From Phytoseiulus persimilis (Eukaryota > Arthropoda > Arachnida > Mesostigmata > Phytoseiidae): a DNA stretch of 64,000 bases. The stretch spans positions 7,874,001 to 7,938,000 of the forward strand of contig CM075103.1 in NCBI GenBank assembly GCA_037576195.1, in the 5' to 3' direction. Positions 12,745 through 24,855 of this stretch are shown one piece after another (within the stretch, counting starts at the first letter, position 1; every line of letters begins with the position of its first letter). The translations under genes and the position numbers were made by a program. Below the pieces are notes generated by a model. The model worked only from the letters and a program-made list of their open reading frames with translations, was not told the origin of the DNA and ran no database searches.

Positions 12745-15319
12745 ACGTGGGTCGAGGAGTCTCACACTGGAACAGAACATGAACCACGGTAGGAAGGCAA
12801 ACGTATAGTTGCAGAAGTACTCATCTGAAACCTCGAATGAGAGGAGGCCATCGCCAGGAGCGTTCAAAAGTCGGAGAAGAGGTCGTGCACTTCGAACGCC
12901 GCCTCTCCGTTGTTCCGGCTCTAGAATTTGGAGAGCAGCCTCCAGGCGCGTCGGGAATATAGGAGCAACCTCAGACTGGAGAGCCCCCTCCCACAGAGAA
13001 CACTCTTCAGAAGGGTTGAACAATTGAAGAGCACGCTCTTATATTAGGATGAATACGGTTGGCGCTCAACTACAGAGACTGCATTCCATTTCCCAGTGGC
13101 AACTCCTCCTGGAGTTCGTCACGGATCTGGCCACTAGCTGAACAGGACCGAATACAGGTACCGAGTTGGGAAGGGGGAGAGTTTTGTGGTTCCGATTTTC
13201 CCCCTCCACGGTGCTTCACTTCGCTTATGTGTGGCTCCTCATCGACGCCGCTCTCCAAGATTCCTGAGACCCGATACTGATGTGATACGAGCTCTGGTGT
13301 CAACAGCCTTGAGGTTCTGCTTCAGCTCGTGCCCTATGGCAGGCCAACTTGAACATATTATACAGACCAAGCTGACTTCTGGGCTATTTCGTCGATCAGA
13401 TTCTGAGTGTTTTATGGCCACGGACTTAGTCTGACTAAACTAGATGCCTTTTTGCACGGGTCATCTAAGATTTTGCATTTACTGATAGCGAAGCAGTTTC
13501 GCTGTCTGGGACGCGCGGATCGCCTCCTAATTGTTCAGCTCAGTAAACAGTCAACACGCCAGAACTCAAAGATATAATCATCGCTGACCACGAGTCCGAT
13601 CTGATCTCGATTCGAGTACGTTTCCCACACTCGGAGGCATCATTTTCCTCACCAGGCATTATCAATACTGCGAGTGGCAGGACGATAGATTTCGCTGCCA
13701 CCACTCATGCTCCGACGATACGCGTTCCGATCACCTTGCTGATGATAAGATACAACACTTTCGAAAGAACCCTTTGGGCCAGTCGCCAACTTCCTTGCCT
13801 TTCGGTCGATGAAACCGCTCTCCAGGTCGATAAGATTGAGCGTGCGAGTTCGCATGGTTCCAGACAGTTCTCGAGTTTCCCAGATAAGGTGTTTGTCTCT
13901 TTGATGATCCCCTCCCTCATATGTATTTGACTGCAGATCGTGAAGAATAATGCAGGCCTGACATCGAGCGATCACCTTCGACGAAGCTGAGTTCGGAGCA
14001 CTTGACCGGAAAGCCCTGGATTTCACGGATTCCTTTCGAAAATATTGAATCCGCGCACGATCTCCTTGAAAACAGTACTTTCCCGCTCCGTACTTCTGGT
14101 TGTGTCTCGAGCCACCTAACGAACGTTTCGAATCGAGTTCCTGCACCCCTTGTATATCTGGTCTAATAACCAGGTCTTTCGGGGTCCAAATTCTGATTAC
14201 TCTCCAAAATCACGCTCAGCCATGATCTCCTTTCTGAGTCCACTCAGTGGCCGATTCAACTTGGACTCCGATGCTAAACGCGAGAGGATCAGGGAGGATC
14301 TATCGAGCTGTTGCAGAAAAAGAAATTGCACTTTCCTCGAAGCACATCGGGGGCATCTTCGGGGCTATCAGCGGAAGACTCCGCATCTCATGCTCACTTC
14401 GCGATGCGTACACCGGGGCTTCTCGAGCTTCTATTCGCCGGAGAAAACAAGCACTCTGACCCGCACGAGAGGTCCGTGGGTCGCCCCGCGCGGCACTGTC
14501 TCACCTTCTTCATTTCGCCCCTAGATGCTCATTTTCCGAAGTTATGGGTATGAGCTTTTATTGAACTATTATTTCGAAAATTCTCATGAATGAGGCAAAG
14601 GTTGAGACCGTCCCCAAGTTCCGTTCTCCACTCCGCTCACTGACTCGCAAGGGACCCAAACGAAACAAGGAGCAAGCCGCTGAAAGTCTCCGCAGATGCC
14701 GCTCGTTCACCCAAGTTGTCTCGGTGAACATCCTGGAACCTGCACGTTAGTGATCGGACCGGAAAGCCGTGCCCACAGCGTTACGCAATCGGACAACACC
14801 TGCACTCGAGCTTGGAGCAACTGTACCCGTGAAGGTGTCTTCACGAATATATTTTTCTTAATTTCGATGCCGGGTAGCGAGACACGCATTCGCTCAGGTA
14901 CTCGATGAGCCTAGATCGCCACGGGTCAGGTGGATCGTTTTTTTACACAAAACTTACCGCAGGATTCCCTCGTGCGGTGTCGCTGAAGAAGGCGCTAGGC
15001 GATTCGCTGGCGTCGAACAACCTGCAGCTGTGTCGTCGTCGAGCCGTTTTCAGTTAAATGGTGTTTCGTCCACCGGAAACAAGACTCAGTAGTCGGCGAC
15101 CTTGGCTAGGATGAGTCGTACGTTAGTATCGTAGAAATTACCGAAGTGATATCCTTCTACATTGGGCGATCTGGTTCCTCGTTTCTTCATATCTTTACCA
15201 CAAAACTTCGGAACGAGCCATCAAGGACATCTATCCACCGACCATCTGACTCAGGTGCATGCCAGAAGCATTTTCCCTATTTGACGTCCCAACGTCTGCA
15301 TGCTATTAGGCCTTCAAAA
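12745..15319. other. No supported gene
   Basis: A 165-codon minus-strand frame (13649-14146) contains a weak VIARCQACIILHDL segment discussed under findings. Otherwise nothing is recognised. Confidence 0.55.
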
Positions 15320-15415
15320 GATCCGCAAATTTTGAAATCCGCGGATCCCGTGAAGAAGGATCCGCGGATCCCGTGAAGAAGGATCCGCGGATCTCTGAAG
15401 AACTGATCCGCAAAG
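15320..15415. repeat. 23-bp tandem repeat built on a GGATCCGCGGATCC palindrome
   Basis: ATCCGCGG recurs at 15337, 15360 and 15383, an exact 23-bp period, with the spacer CCCGTGAAGAAGG between. Each complete unit carries the 14-base palindrome GGATCCGCGGATCC. Diverged half-units (GATCCGCAAA) flank it on both sides at ~15320 and ~15406. Confidence 0.9.
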
Positions 15416-18400
15416 TTTCGCAGTCGACTCAAACTGTTCCCAGCTCATTGCTACCAAATAGACTCGCAACACGCTGTCCTCGAGGCGTTATTCAGTGCAT
15501 CTTCTTTTCATAATTCGATATGGGAAAAGAAAAACCAAGAACATACTATATGAGCTCTTGCATCCATAAGGCAACTCGCAAAATGAACGCATTGTTTAAT
15601 TTACTGTAAAAGAACAAGCATACAATGAACTGTGTACGTCACAAAGCGAGTTGGGGACCTTTTGAGAGGGCTGTATCCTATCATCACGAATTTCTCATCA
15701 TTTTGATGGCCTCCTTCTTACCGATTCAAAGGCTCTTCGGAGCATAGAAATATCGTTCAAACTTTCTGGTTTGAGGCTCACGCGGTTTTCGCCGAGGATC
15801 ATTCGCAAGATGCTGAAGTCCTGTTCGGGCTGAACGGAGGTCATATTCTGACCCCAGTACAATATGCCGGGTGCGATACCGATGGGATGTCATCTCGGAA
15901 GAGCCCTCTCCCGAGCAAAGCCAGCTTACAGTCAGCTGTTGAAGCATTGACAGCTGCCTCTTGGCTACTGTTGCGCGATACAAACACACAAACAAACAGA
16001 ACAGAATCGGGTTCGAAAATTCCCGACGTGAAAATACCCTGTACGGCTGACACCAGCGGGCTACGGAACCACGGGCGATAACCACAACAAAAGACAGGTA
16101 ATCCGTGTTTGCCCTACGACCATTTCCTCATGGAATTTCACGATCAAATGCGCGCTGGTCTTGCGGATCCGGATCCGCCGGAAGGCCTACATGCTACACT
16201 GCCCGTATCTACTCCTCTCTTGGAAGACATATATCTCGACATCGTGCGGGCAATGATGAGTTCCCCCCGCGGAGCTCTCGCACAGAAAGCTCAACGCGTC
16301 CGAACTTATTCAGGTTCTTCGGGCATCTCGATGAACGAAGCCTCCGCCCAGACCGAGAGGTACCAGTGCAACGAAGCATAGTTCTCTAATCACGAGCTTT
16401 TTCTTTTGTGACGTCTTCTCACAGTTATTCTGAGTAATACAGCGCAAAGGCGGCGCTCTGTTCTCACTGAAGGTGTACATTATCGAGACCTCACCGCCAC
16501 TCCCATACGTACCGATCAGAGCCGCTGCGTCACCAAGCTCCAGGTGCACTACGATGCACGTTCCTTCGGAGGACCAGGCTCGTTGAGAACTCGTTTTTGA
16601 CGGGGAATACGAGACGGGGGGAGCCGACTACCATAATAATACGTTGCCGATAGGCTTAACGCCCGAGAGAGCCGAAAGAGGTAGGATGTTGCACAGAGAT
16701 TCAAGGTGGGCGATTCCAGACTGGTATGGCATTCCGCCTGATATCCTCGGCTGTGGTGATGATGATTACAATTCGCCCTCGTTATTGGGAGTTTCTCCGT
16801 GAAGGAAAATCGAGTTCAGACCTAAACAACCAATCGTCCTATTATTGAGACTTGGATATGGCTTGCAAATATGCATGTGGTCTCGCATCCACTTTGGGAT
16901 CGTCTCGAGGGGTCGGCCGTGATGACTTCCGTTACTTCATTGAGCCCGAGCATGTGCCGGACGCACCACCGCGGCGCACCAATAGGAGGATCGACTCGGT
17001 ATCTCGATCTCAGGTCTTTGATGATAGGGCGGACCAGCTTCCGGTGTCGCAGGACAACGCAAAACTTTCGAGGAGCATCTTGCGGATGTTTGGAAGCAAG
17101 CGTTCAAGAAAATGAAGCGGTTAGATAGCACGTTCACGCAGAGAAGACACCGAATCACTGGTGCTGCGCAAACGACGAACCATAAGTGACGGAACAATGA
17201 CGAACTGGCTTCCCAGATTTCGTATGTTTCTGTATTGGTCACCTCCAGGAGCCCTTCTCTGCAGAAAATATCGCGAGAGAATCTGTGCGCCTCACAATAA
17301 GCGACAAATGTTTTTCATTCATCTTCACATCTAACCTTGGAGCCTGAAAAAAAGTCTCTCTATAGTCGAGAGGCTCGCTCGTGTGTCGAGGAAAACGAGC
17401 GCACTGCGATCTCACAAGAAAAATGCACGCGGCAGCGTGCGTGAAAGATCACACCTAAACATCGACACAAAATGAGAGACGGACCGCTCTCGCGTGCATT
17501 TTCGTAGCGAATTCCCTATACCACAGAGGGCGTCGTATGTGTGAGCTGTATCGATTTCACGCCCAAATGGAAAATGTTCAAATTCACTTTTTATCAACGA
17601 CTCGCCCCTCTGACTCTCCTTCAGACTGGAATGACAAATGGCCTCGACGAGGAAGAGAGAGGGAGAGAACGACTCCAACGATATACGAACCACGATGTGC
17701 GGAGCGGAATTTGAGGCGACCAGCACAAATACAGCGGCAGTGGCGATGGCCGCGTGACTCATTTTAGTGTGATTTCAATCTTTGATCTCCATTGGCTTTC
17801 CATTTAGGTGAGGAGACACGTGCTCTCGAACGAAATTCAATATCCCCAAAAGACCAACCAAGGAACCAACGGACCAGGTGACGGACGGATAGACCTAGCC
17901 GTGGAGAAAGTGAAAGAGAGGGGGGGAGGGGGGTTATTGATATAAGAGAGGTAGCCGAACAAGCTCCTGACGACAATGAGGACCAATTTTCTTCTTTTCG
18001 AGGCACCATCGTATTGCGGTGATCGGGAGTAAATCCAGAGTTCTGAGTTCCCTCAGAGATTGAGGTAAACGGATATTGCCAGGACCAGAGGCTTGATGCA
18101 CTTACCGATTTAGGCCACTCCTATTAACATACAAGGTCTCTCCTGTCTCACAAAGTTTGCAGGTTTTTGGGAGTCGCTCGAGCCAGTTGGTGCATGAAGG
18201 CTCTGACCCTGAATACTACAATACAGGAAACAACTGGGACAACTATCGAGAAAGTCGGGATTCAAAAGTCCGCTTACCAAGTCTTGAGCACGTCTTTATT
18301 TGAGCCTCGTATCGTAAAATTCGAGAAAAGGACGAAAGGGGGTCGTGCTCCACCTTGGAACTGCGTACCGTTCGATGGGCCTTCAACTTGGAAGGAGCCG

Positions 18401-19499
18401 TCATTATCTGTCGCCCTACCCGAGGAAGTGTCTGAGCTTTCTAACCTCCGCTGTTCCCGCGACGAGAGCTCCCGGAGCCGAAATTCCCCTTTATGGCTTC
18501 AGGAGACGGATGGGGAATACGGCAGGGTTCGAAGATCCGAACCGTTGCAGAAGTCAAGAGGATCTCCCCTGACCACGAGAGGGCTGTGAATAGAGATTCG
18601 AATAAAAGTGTGTAGAGTGATTCAGCGCTGATATCAAAGATCGCCATATCAGAAAGAGCGATTAGCGACTCGTTCATGTAAGCGATCTCTTGGCTCTGAT
18701 GAGTTCATTCTCTCTTCCCTCCAAAATGGCTTCCCTCGGGAATATTCTCATTCCCAGTCCACCTTGGTTACGAGTCACGACTCGCCGATTGAGGGAAACT
18801 TAGAATCACCGCTTTGGTTGCGTGCCCTCGTGTACGCAGTTTCGAGCCTGTTGTGGCGCCAAACGTCCATCGAGACCGTATCGGTGGGTTCTTGAATACA
18901 AGTACATCTCTTCGGACAGTTGGTCTCAAAGGTTGGAATTCTGTCAGCGGCTCGCAAAAGACTTCCGAATTTCACGCACGGCACAAAGCACCTTGTGCTC
19001 TCCGGGTCTGATTCGAGGCGTACGTTCGGCACTTCTTATGCTATTCCTTCCTGTTGCCATTCATCATAGAATCAGCTTGACAGCGCCCTGTTCCAATTTT
19101 ATCTCATCATTCTCCGCTCGTTCCCTCCGTTTACCGTTGGGAACGCATCTGGCGAAGTAATCCATCAGCGAAATAGACTGATCTCTACATTGATGTTCAT
19201 ATCTTGATATTTCCTCTTTCGGGCATGATTGCAATTAAGGTAGATTCGACATTGCACCTGGGAAATAATTACTCTGGTTGGCAACTGATTCCTTATCACT
19301 CCGAATAGGCGGTTTCCAGCTTGGGACAATTCCGTTCGGCTTTTCGTAGACATTCGTCGAAGCAGCCCCAAATTGCTCTCGGTGAATATTATTTTTCAAT
19401 TCGAGCAGTTAACTCACATCGTCTGCTCACCGATGGATTTGTGACTCCGAACCCCTCGAATGATTAGTCTATTTGTGAGCTGACTGAGCAATAGCGCAC
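15416..19499. other. No supported gene
   Basis: Short open frames only. A purine run with G7-A-G6 lies at 17920-17933. Confidence 0.6.
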
Positions 19500-19532
19500 A
19501 GCATCGAACGGTGATTTCGTTCGATGCTTTTT
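19500..19532 (+). repeat. 11-bp perfect stem-loop followed by a T run
   Basis: AGCATCGAACG (19500-19510) pairs exactly with CGTTCGATGCT (19518-19528) around the loop GTGATTT, and five T follow the C (TGCTTTTTC). It lies immediately past the end of the LINE-like minus-strand fragment. A chance stem of this length is uncommon but not decisive. Confidence 0.5.
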
Positions 19533-19533
19533 C

Positions 19534-19887
19534 ATATATGTATGTCTCTTTCCTGTGAACGGACACTGGGGAGTAGTGCGTCGATGCATTTGTGAGGAAG
19601 CTGTACGCCTTCTGTCATCTTCTTTCCAACGATTTCATGACTTCAACCTCTTCGGAACTCAGTTCAGAAAAATAATCGAGGATGTTCGTCACTTTCTTTG
19701 TTGGTATCTGATGCGCGGGATTCGTGCAGCCCGTCATGTGATTCACCCTTTCTCCCAGGGCTGCGAAAGAGTCATTCGTTGCGTTGAGGTCCTCCTTCTC
19801 AGTCCATGGCTTGCCAGAGTTGTCGGTGATTTTCTTCTGCTCCTTCCTCCCATTGAAAAGTTTATTAAGCGCATTGCGCGCACTGCT
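19534..19887 (-). pseudogene. Probable LINE fragment: endonuclease-RT linker and first RT block
   Basis: Read on the minus strand, the frame open from 19887 to the stop at 19615-19617 contains LFNGRKEQKKITDNSGKPWT, then NDSFAALGERV, then YFSELSSEEVEVMKSLER. This follows the usual order in LINE polymerases before the RT core: a GKK-type segment, an I..D..G...T strand, an N..F...G..L segment, and a (F)..(T/S)EEEV...(I/M)KSLK segment. The expected next block (K..G.D.(I/L)P....(K)AL) appears after a shift of frame as KMTEGVQLPHKCIDALLPS, ending at a stop at 19532-19534. The match is one of pattern, not a named family. An alternative is a chance or host-gene frame with a Myb-like WTEKED motif. No further RT motifs were found downstream, so it is truncated. 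Confidence 0.5.
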
Positions 19888-19892
19888 CTACG

Positions 19893-20568
19893 TCACTGGT
19901 CACCACTCATTTCGATTATTTTTTGGGAGTATTTATTCCCAGCGTCGCTCAGAATATGGTGATGGGCCGTTCTTTCGAAGCTCCTACTATCATGTCGTTG
20001 TTCGGCTACTACTTGGGGACCCTCCATAGTTATTCCATCTGGTTCATCATCTTGAGAATTTCGACGTTTATCCGTGACCTCCTCGAGTTGATCCGTCTCC
20101 AACATTTCTTTCCCATCGAGGCTTCTTCCTCACGATCGTAGTCGTCCGTCAACATTGCTTCCACCAGCGACTCCGGATGTGATGGACTCGAGTTCTGTTG
20201 TACATCTATTTCAGTTGGTCCAATGCCGAGGGGATCCTGATCCGGTTCCTCATTTCTGCTCGAACCAAGTTCTCCGTTCACATTCACGTCACGCTGAAGG
20301 TCATGGAAAATCATGATCTGTCATTCTCATTAAATCCGTAACCGTGACATCTCGCCCATCGATGATTAGGCTCCCCGCCGTCGAATAATAATCTGAGCTG
20401 ATGTCGCTGTTCTTCGTGTTGGATCAGTCCCATCCACTCAAGACCTTGTTTCGCCGTATGATTGACTGCGCTCTCCACCATTCCCTCTAGTTTGATAACG
20501 CCTGCGCTTACGTCGTTCATGCATAGAACTTCCTTCGCTGTTTCCACTATTCCCGAGGTGATGTCCAT
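19893..20568 (-). pseudogene. Unrecognised coding-like stretch, acidic, broken across frames
   Basis: Three overlapping minus-strand open frames cover this interval: 20568-20311, 20314-20030 and 20105-19893. Their composition looks protein-like (rich in Asp, Glu, Gln, Asn and Met, with an acidic DDYDREEEASMGKK segment) and unlike most of the incidental frames nearby. The first begins MDITSGIVETAKEVLCMND and ends near a GGEPNHRWARCHGYG segment. I recognise no domain. It lies directly upstream, on the same strand, of the LINE-like linker fragment, but an endonuclease domain would be expected in between and is not seen, so the two may be unrelated. It could be a decayed element, a decayed host gene or exons of a live one. 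Confidence 0.3.
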
Positions 20569-23500
20569 CTCAGTGAATACACATGCAGTGGCATGTGCGT
20601 GTCCTGGCTACATGCAGTTGGGTTGGTGATCTGTAGAATCTTTTTTTTTCGTTGGCCTCGCATCAACGTTCTCGCGCTGCTCGGGTACGAGGGGACTACA
20701 ATCCATCTACGATGAAAACGGCAGCTCACCCTGATGAGTGTTTTTCTTGGCACTGCAAACAGGGTGTGTATTCGTTTGCATCGCGCGCAGCTGTTTCGTT
20801 CGGTTAGTTCCAGATCTCTGTGAAAACGATAGTTTGAGGTATGTTCTTCAATTCCTCATCAATCGTCAATTCCGCTTTCTCCTGATCCTCCTGATACTTC
20901 TTGTGCTCACCAGCTCACAGAATGAATTCTTCTTTGATTCTGGTCTTCATCGGATTGCTCCTCTCGAGCTGAAACTCGAAAATCTGGGCCGGATCACCGG
21001 CAGACCCTGATTCACCCTGATTTCAACTCCCGGGAACCTACTGCTTGGCGATTCGTGGATGTCTTCCCAAATACTGGTCCCGGGTCCGATCCCAGTTTCG
21101 ATCTCCCTGTTTTTTGCGCCAGGATGTTAAAAAAAAGACCGTCCACCGGCATCTCTCGTGGATCATCCTCGGGCAGCACGCTCTAGACAAATCAAATTAG
21201 TCATCTCATTTATCTGCTGTTCATAATCATCCTTGCGACGGTTGAAGCAAGCCACGAAAACGAGAGGAGGAAACGCAGCAGAGAGCAAGAAGGAATCATT
21301 TTGGAACGTTATTCAATCCTCGGAGAGGGGCTCACTCGCCGTAATCAAGATGAATGCTCGAAGAGGTTGCCGGTGAGCGTTCGAGCGGACGAACAAACGG
21401 AGGAACCGACGGACTCTCGCTCGGACATCGTACGAGAGGATTTTCCTCCATGGAAGTTTTTTACAAGATTACATCGTGCCCGCCGTCTCATCGCACAAGT
21501 CTCGCACCGGAGAGCGTGTTCGAAAAGAAGCGCGCGAAGGGAAGAACAGCGATATAAGGGAGCGAAGCGAATGCATCAGACGGGAGTGAGAACAATGACG
21601 GGTCGACGTGAGCGCGATCCGGAAAATCAACTTGGAGGATGATCTTGGGTTTCTCGAAGGCGAAGTCCGAGGCGGAGAGCGACGAGAGAATCCTTGGGAA
21701 TGATGGGGATCAATGATGACGACAGGAGCACCTCGAGGAGCCTCGCGGATAGTCGAGCGGAGCTTGTCGGATTCACGGAGAGCGACGAATCGAGAAACCG
21801 TCCACCAAGCCAGCTGCGGGTTCGATTTGTGCGAGACTTCAGATGATCGCCAACAACGTCAACCGAGTCAGTCGTCCGCTCATTCTTGCGCCCCGTCGTC
21901 CAAGGGAGAAATCATCATGAGGTTCGGGACGTGAGCTGGCTGCGGCTTCATGCCATCCACTACATCTCGGTTACACGAGTGACGCCAGTGAGCCCCCATT
22001 CAGGATCACCAACGAGAAGGCCACGTGCCGGCGTGCCTTCTTCACAAATTGAATATTCCGAATCTAGCTAGCTCCCAGACCTCGGGTCTTCGAACTCTTC
22101 TCCCTTTTGTGCTGCCGAGACGCGGGTGCTTGAGAGGAGACCAAAACTGTTACTGGCAGAACGTTCTGAGAGCGTTGATGCAAACATCGCTATGAATCGT
22201 CGGAGGAAGTTCACGAGCAGCTGTTTGATTCAGTCGATCCGGAAGTATGCACGTTCAACCGGTCTCTGGGTCAGCACCTTCCGGATGAAGAAGAGCGAAA
22301 AGCTTTTTCCTTCGTCGGGTTTCTTCCCGTTGCTTGGAGCATCTCTTTTTCATGATGAACCTTCTGTGGACGTTGCTGAAGGGACCCTGATGAAATGAGA
22401 GCATCAAGCGCAACGTTCTGCCCCGGTGCTACAGGGCTGCTGAGATTATTTGTGTTCGAATCTGCAACTCATAGCTCGTTCGGATGGGGGATACTGCATC
22501 AATGTTTACGACATGCACAATAAAAACTGTTCCTACGACCAGAGTTGTTGTTCTCGGATTCGAGGTGGTTTTCGTGTACGACCTGGGTTTAATTGCTGTA
22601 GCTATTAACGACAATGACCGTTTGCTGCTCCCCGGGTCCCAAAAAAAGACTCGCTCGCACCAGGACTCCTTCCCGATGATTCCAACCAAACGGTTACTTC
22701 TGGACTCGAGCCCTGGGAGGCCTCCATTCGAGACGATCAAAACTTCTCAGGGTCCTCTCAGCTTCGTCTCCTGTGATCGGTTGAGGCTGGCGGGCATCCT
22801 TCACTGGTCGAGCTCACATCAATCGATGAGCGATCCCGCACTGGAGGCGCTTGTCAGATCGGGGAGCTTCTGTGCGTTCCCAGATTCCTTTGGAGGGGGG
22901 GGGGGGACAAGGATGTGAGGATGATGGCGACTATGATGATCATCATCGTCGCGAGCTTTTCATGACGTATTCGACATGGTTTCCAAACCCGTGAAGATTC
23001 TCCTGATATCACAGAATTTTTGCGGAACAATTTCGTCTATCAAAGTAGAACTTGATACTCTCTTTCCGATATTATCGAAGATTTTCGAGCGCGTGCGGCC
23101 AGGAAGTCAGTTCATACTCTTATCGATTTCCTCGTTCACGGTCAGATGAAGTTCCCCGAGTACCCTTCCTGGGACCATGAGATTCGGCCGGAAAACCGAG
23201 AATCTCTACTCCATGTCGAACATCTCTACTCCCGGTTTTCTGCTCGAATCATCGATCATTTTCAGCCGTTCTCGGCTGCTTGACCGGCATCAAGAAAAAT
23301 ACGTCACCCGAACACTCGTGGATCACCTCTCAACACTGTCACAATCTCTGGATCCGGAGCGCTAGTTCAGCGTGGATTTCTATTGAACATTGCGAGCTTA
23401 TGGCACGCTCCACGTGCCCGGCGAGAGTTCGCTCCGTAGAACTGTGCCGAGGGGCTCAAATATGGCGCCATCCACGGAAAACAGACGTCTCCCCTCGGGG

Positions 23501-24788
23501 TCTTTGATGACCAACCGAAAATCCGAGCTGATTTTGCTCTTGGATGCTGATTCGGGTCTCCCTGCTTCTCGGTGCGTTCTCAAAGATTTCCGTGGATGAT
23601 GGGGCTCCACAGGAAGCCGCGGACACTCTAGGATCACCACGAACCATCCCTGTTCGTTGGTAATCTCAATGAACCATTTTCTTCTGGAAGCTTTCGCCAA
23701 CTCAAGCACGTTCAGCGGCTTCTGAAAAGCACGGGCGTCCAAATGCTCGGTCCCCAGTCCCAGCCCCCGGATAGAAGTCTCGATCCCACTACCTTGACGT
23801 CAAGCTGCGCTTTGAACGGGAGAAGAACAGATACACCGATCCGGAGATGTGTGGGTTACAGTTCGGAGATCTAATCCGATATGGAACCGAAGGATTCGGG
23901 TTCTGCTTGTGAGTGTCTCCATCTTGGTTGCGGCTCAGTGAGAATTTAGACTCTGAATTGTTTCGGCGTTCCAATGCATGGAGGTTGACTTGAGGGTGCG
24001 TGTCTTCGTAACAAATCGAAGCGATCATCAGTCTCGCCGCCCGCCCGGCCGGCCGCAACTTCTTTTGATCAGCCTTGATGGGAGCGTGGCGGCTCTGCCC
24101 GCAGACAGGCGAGCGCGCAGGCGGAGGAGCTAGCGAATGACGAACAGACAACGGAGTTCAAGATTACTTCTTTCCGTGACCTCTTCGGTGACGCCCTGGG
24201 CTTCAAGAGGAGGAGAAAACAAAATGGACACATTGTATTCAAAACCGCCTATACCGCCATCCGACCGGCTGAGCGAGCAGGTGCTTAGCCGACTACGGCT
24301 GAAATTGGCGCAACGGCTTCGAGCATGAATTGACACGTGCTACTGCACAAGCTATAGGAAAGTGGGAGGAAGCCGGTTGTCATGTTTTCGAGTTTTGTCC
24401 GCTCCCTACGCAGCTGCGATCACTATCCGATTAGGGAAGCCTCGGGAGTCTGTCCCAGTGCGCGATTCCAGGAGATCCGCGCTCTACGCATCCAGAACAC
24501 TCGTTGGATAGATAACCATCAGAGGATTACTCCATGCCGATCATATTAAATTTCGAATAGCTCCGGAGCCGCATCGAAACGAGGTGAAAATAATTTCTCG
24601 ACTTCAGACTCAGTCGGGAACGATTTCCCGTGTTCAATCGTGATTCTCTCTACTCGAGCTTGATTCGCTCAACAGCTCACAGCGGGCGAGGAAGGTGTAG
24701 TCTTGCAAACAGGCTCGGGATCAGTCAAGCGACGAGTATTCTAATAAGCCAATCGATGTCATGATCAATACGACAATGTACGATCCAA
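20569..24788. other. No supported gene
   Basis: Moderate open frames (for example 22484-22918 on the + strand, 144 codons) without recognisable domains; a G12 run at 22895-22906. Confidence 0.55.
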
Positions 24789-24855
24789 TGAGCTTCAATA
24801 AATAAATGTGGACGCATAAATTTCATATACATCCGCAATTATTTATTGAAGTTCA
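24789..24855. repeat. AT-rich 67-nt imperfect hairpin, precursor-miRNA-sized
   Basis: From TGAGCTTCAATAAATAA at 24789 to TTATTTATTGAAGTTCA ending at 24855 the sequence folds back on itself. The outer 17 positions pair with one mismatch, and pairing continues inward (TGTGGACGCATA against TATACATCCGCA, with wobble pairs) to a small loop around AAATTT. Size and mismatch pattern resemble a microRNA precursor, but a short palindromic transposon fossil is equally possible. Confidence 0.6.
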
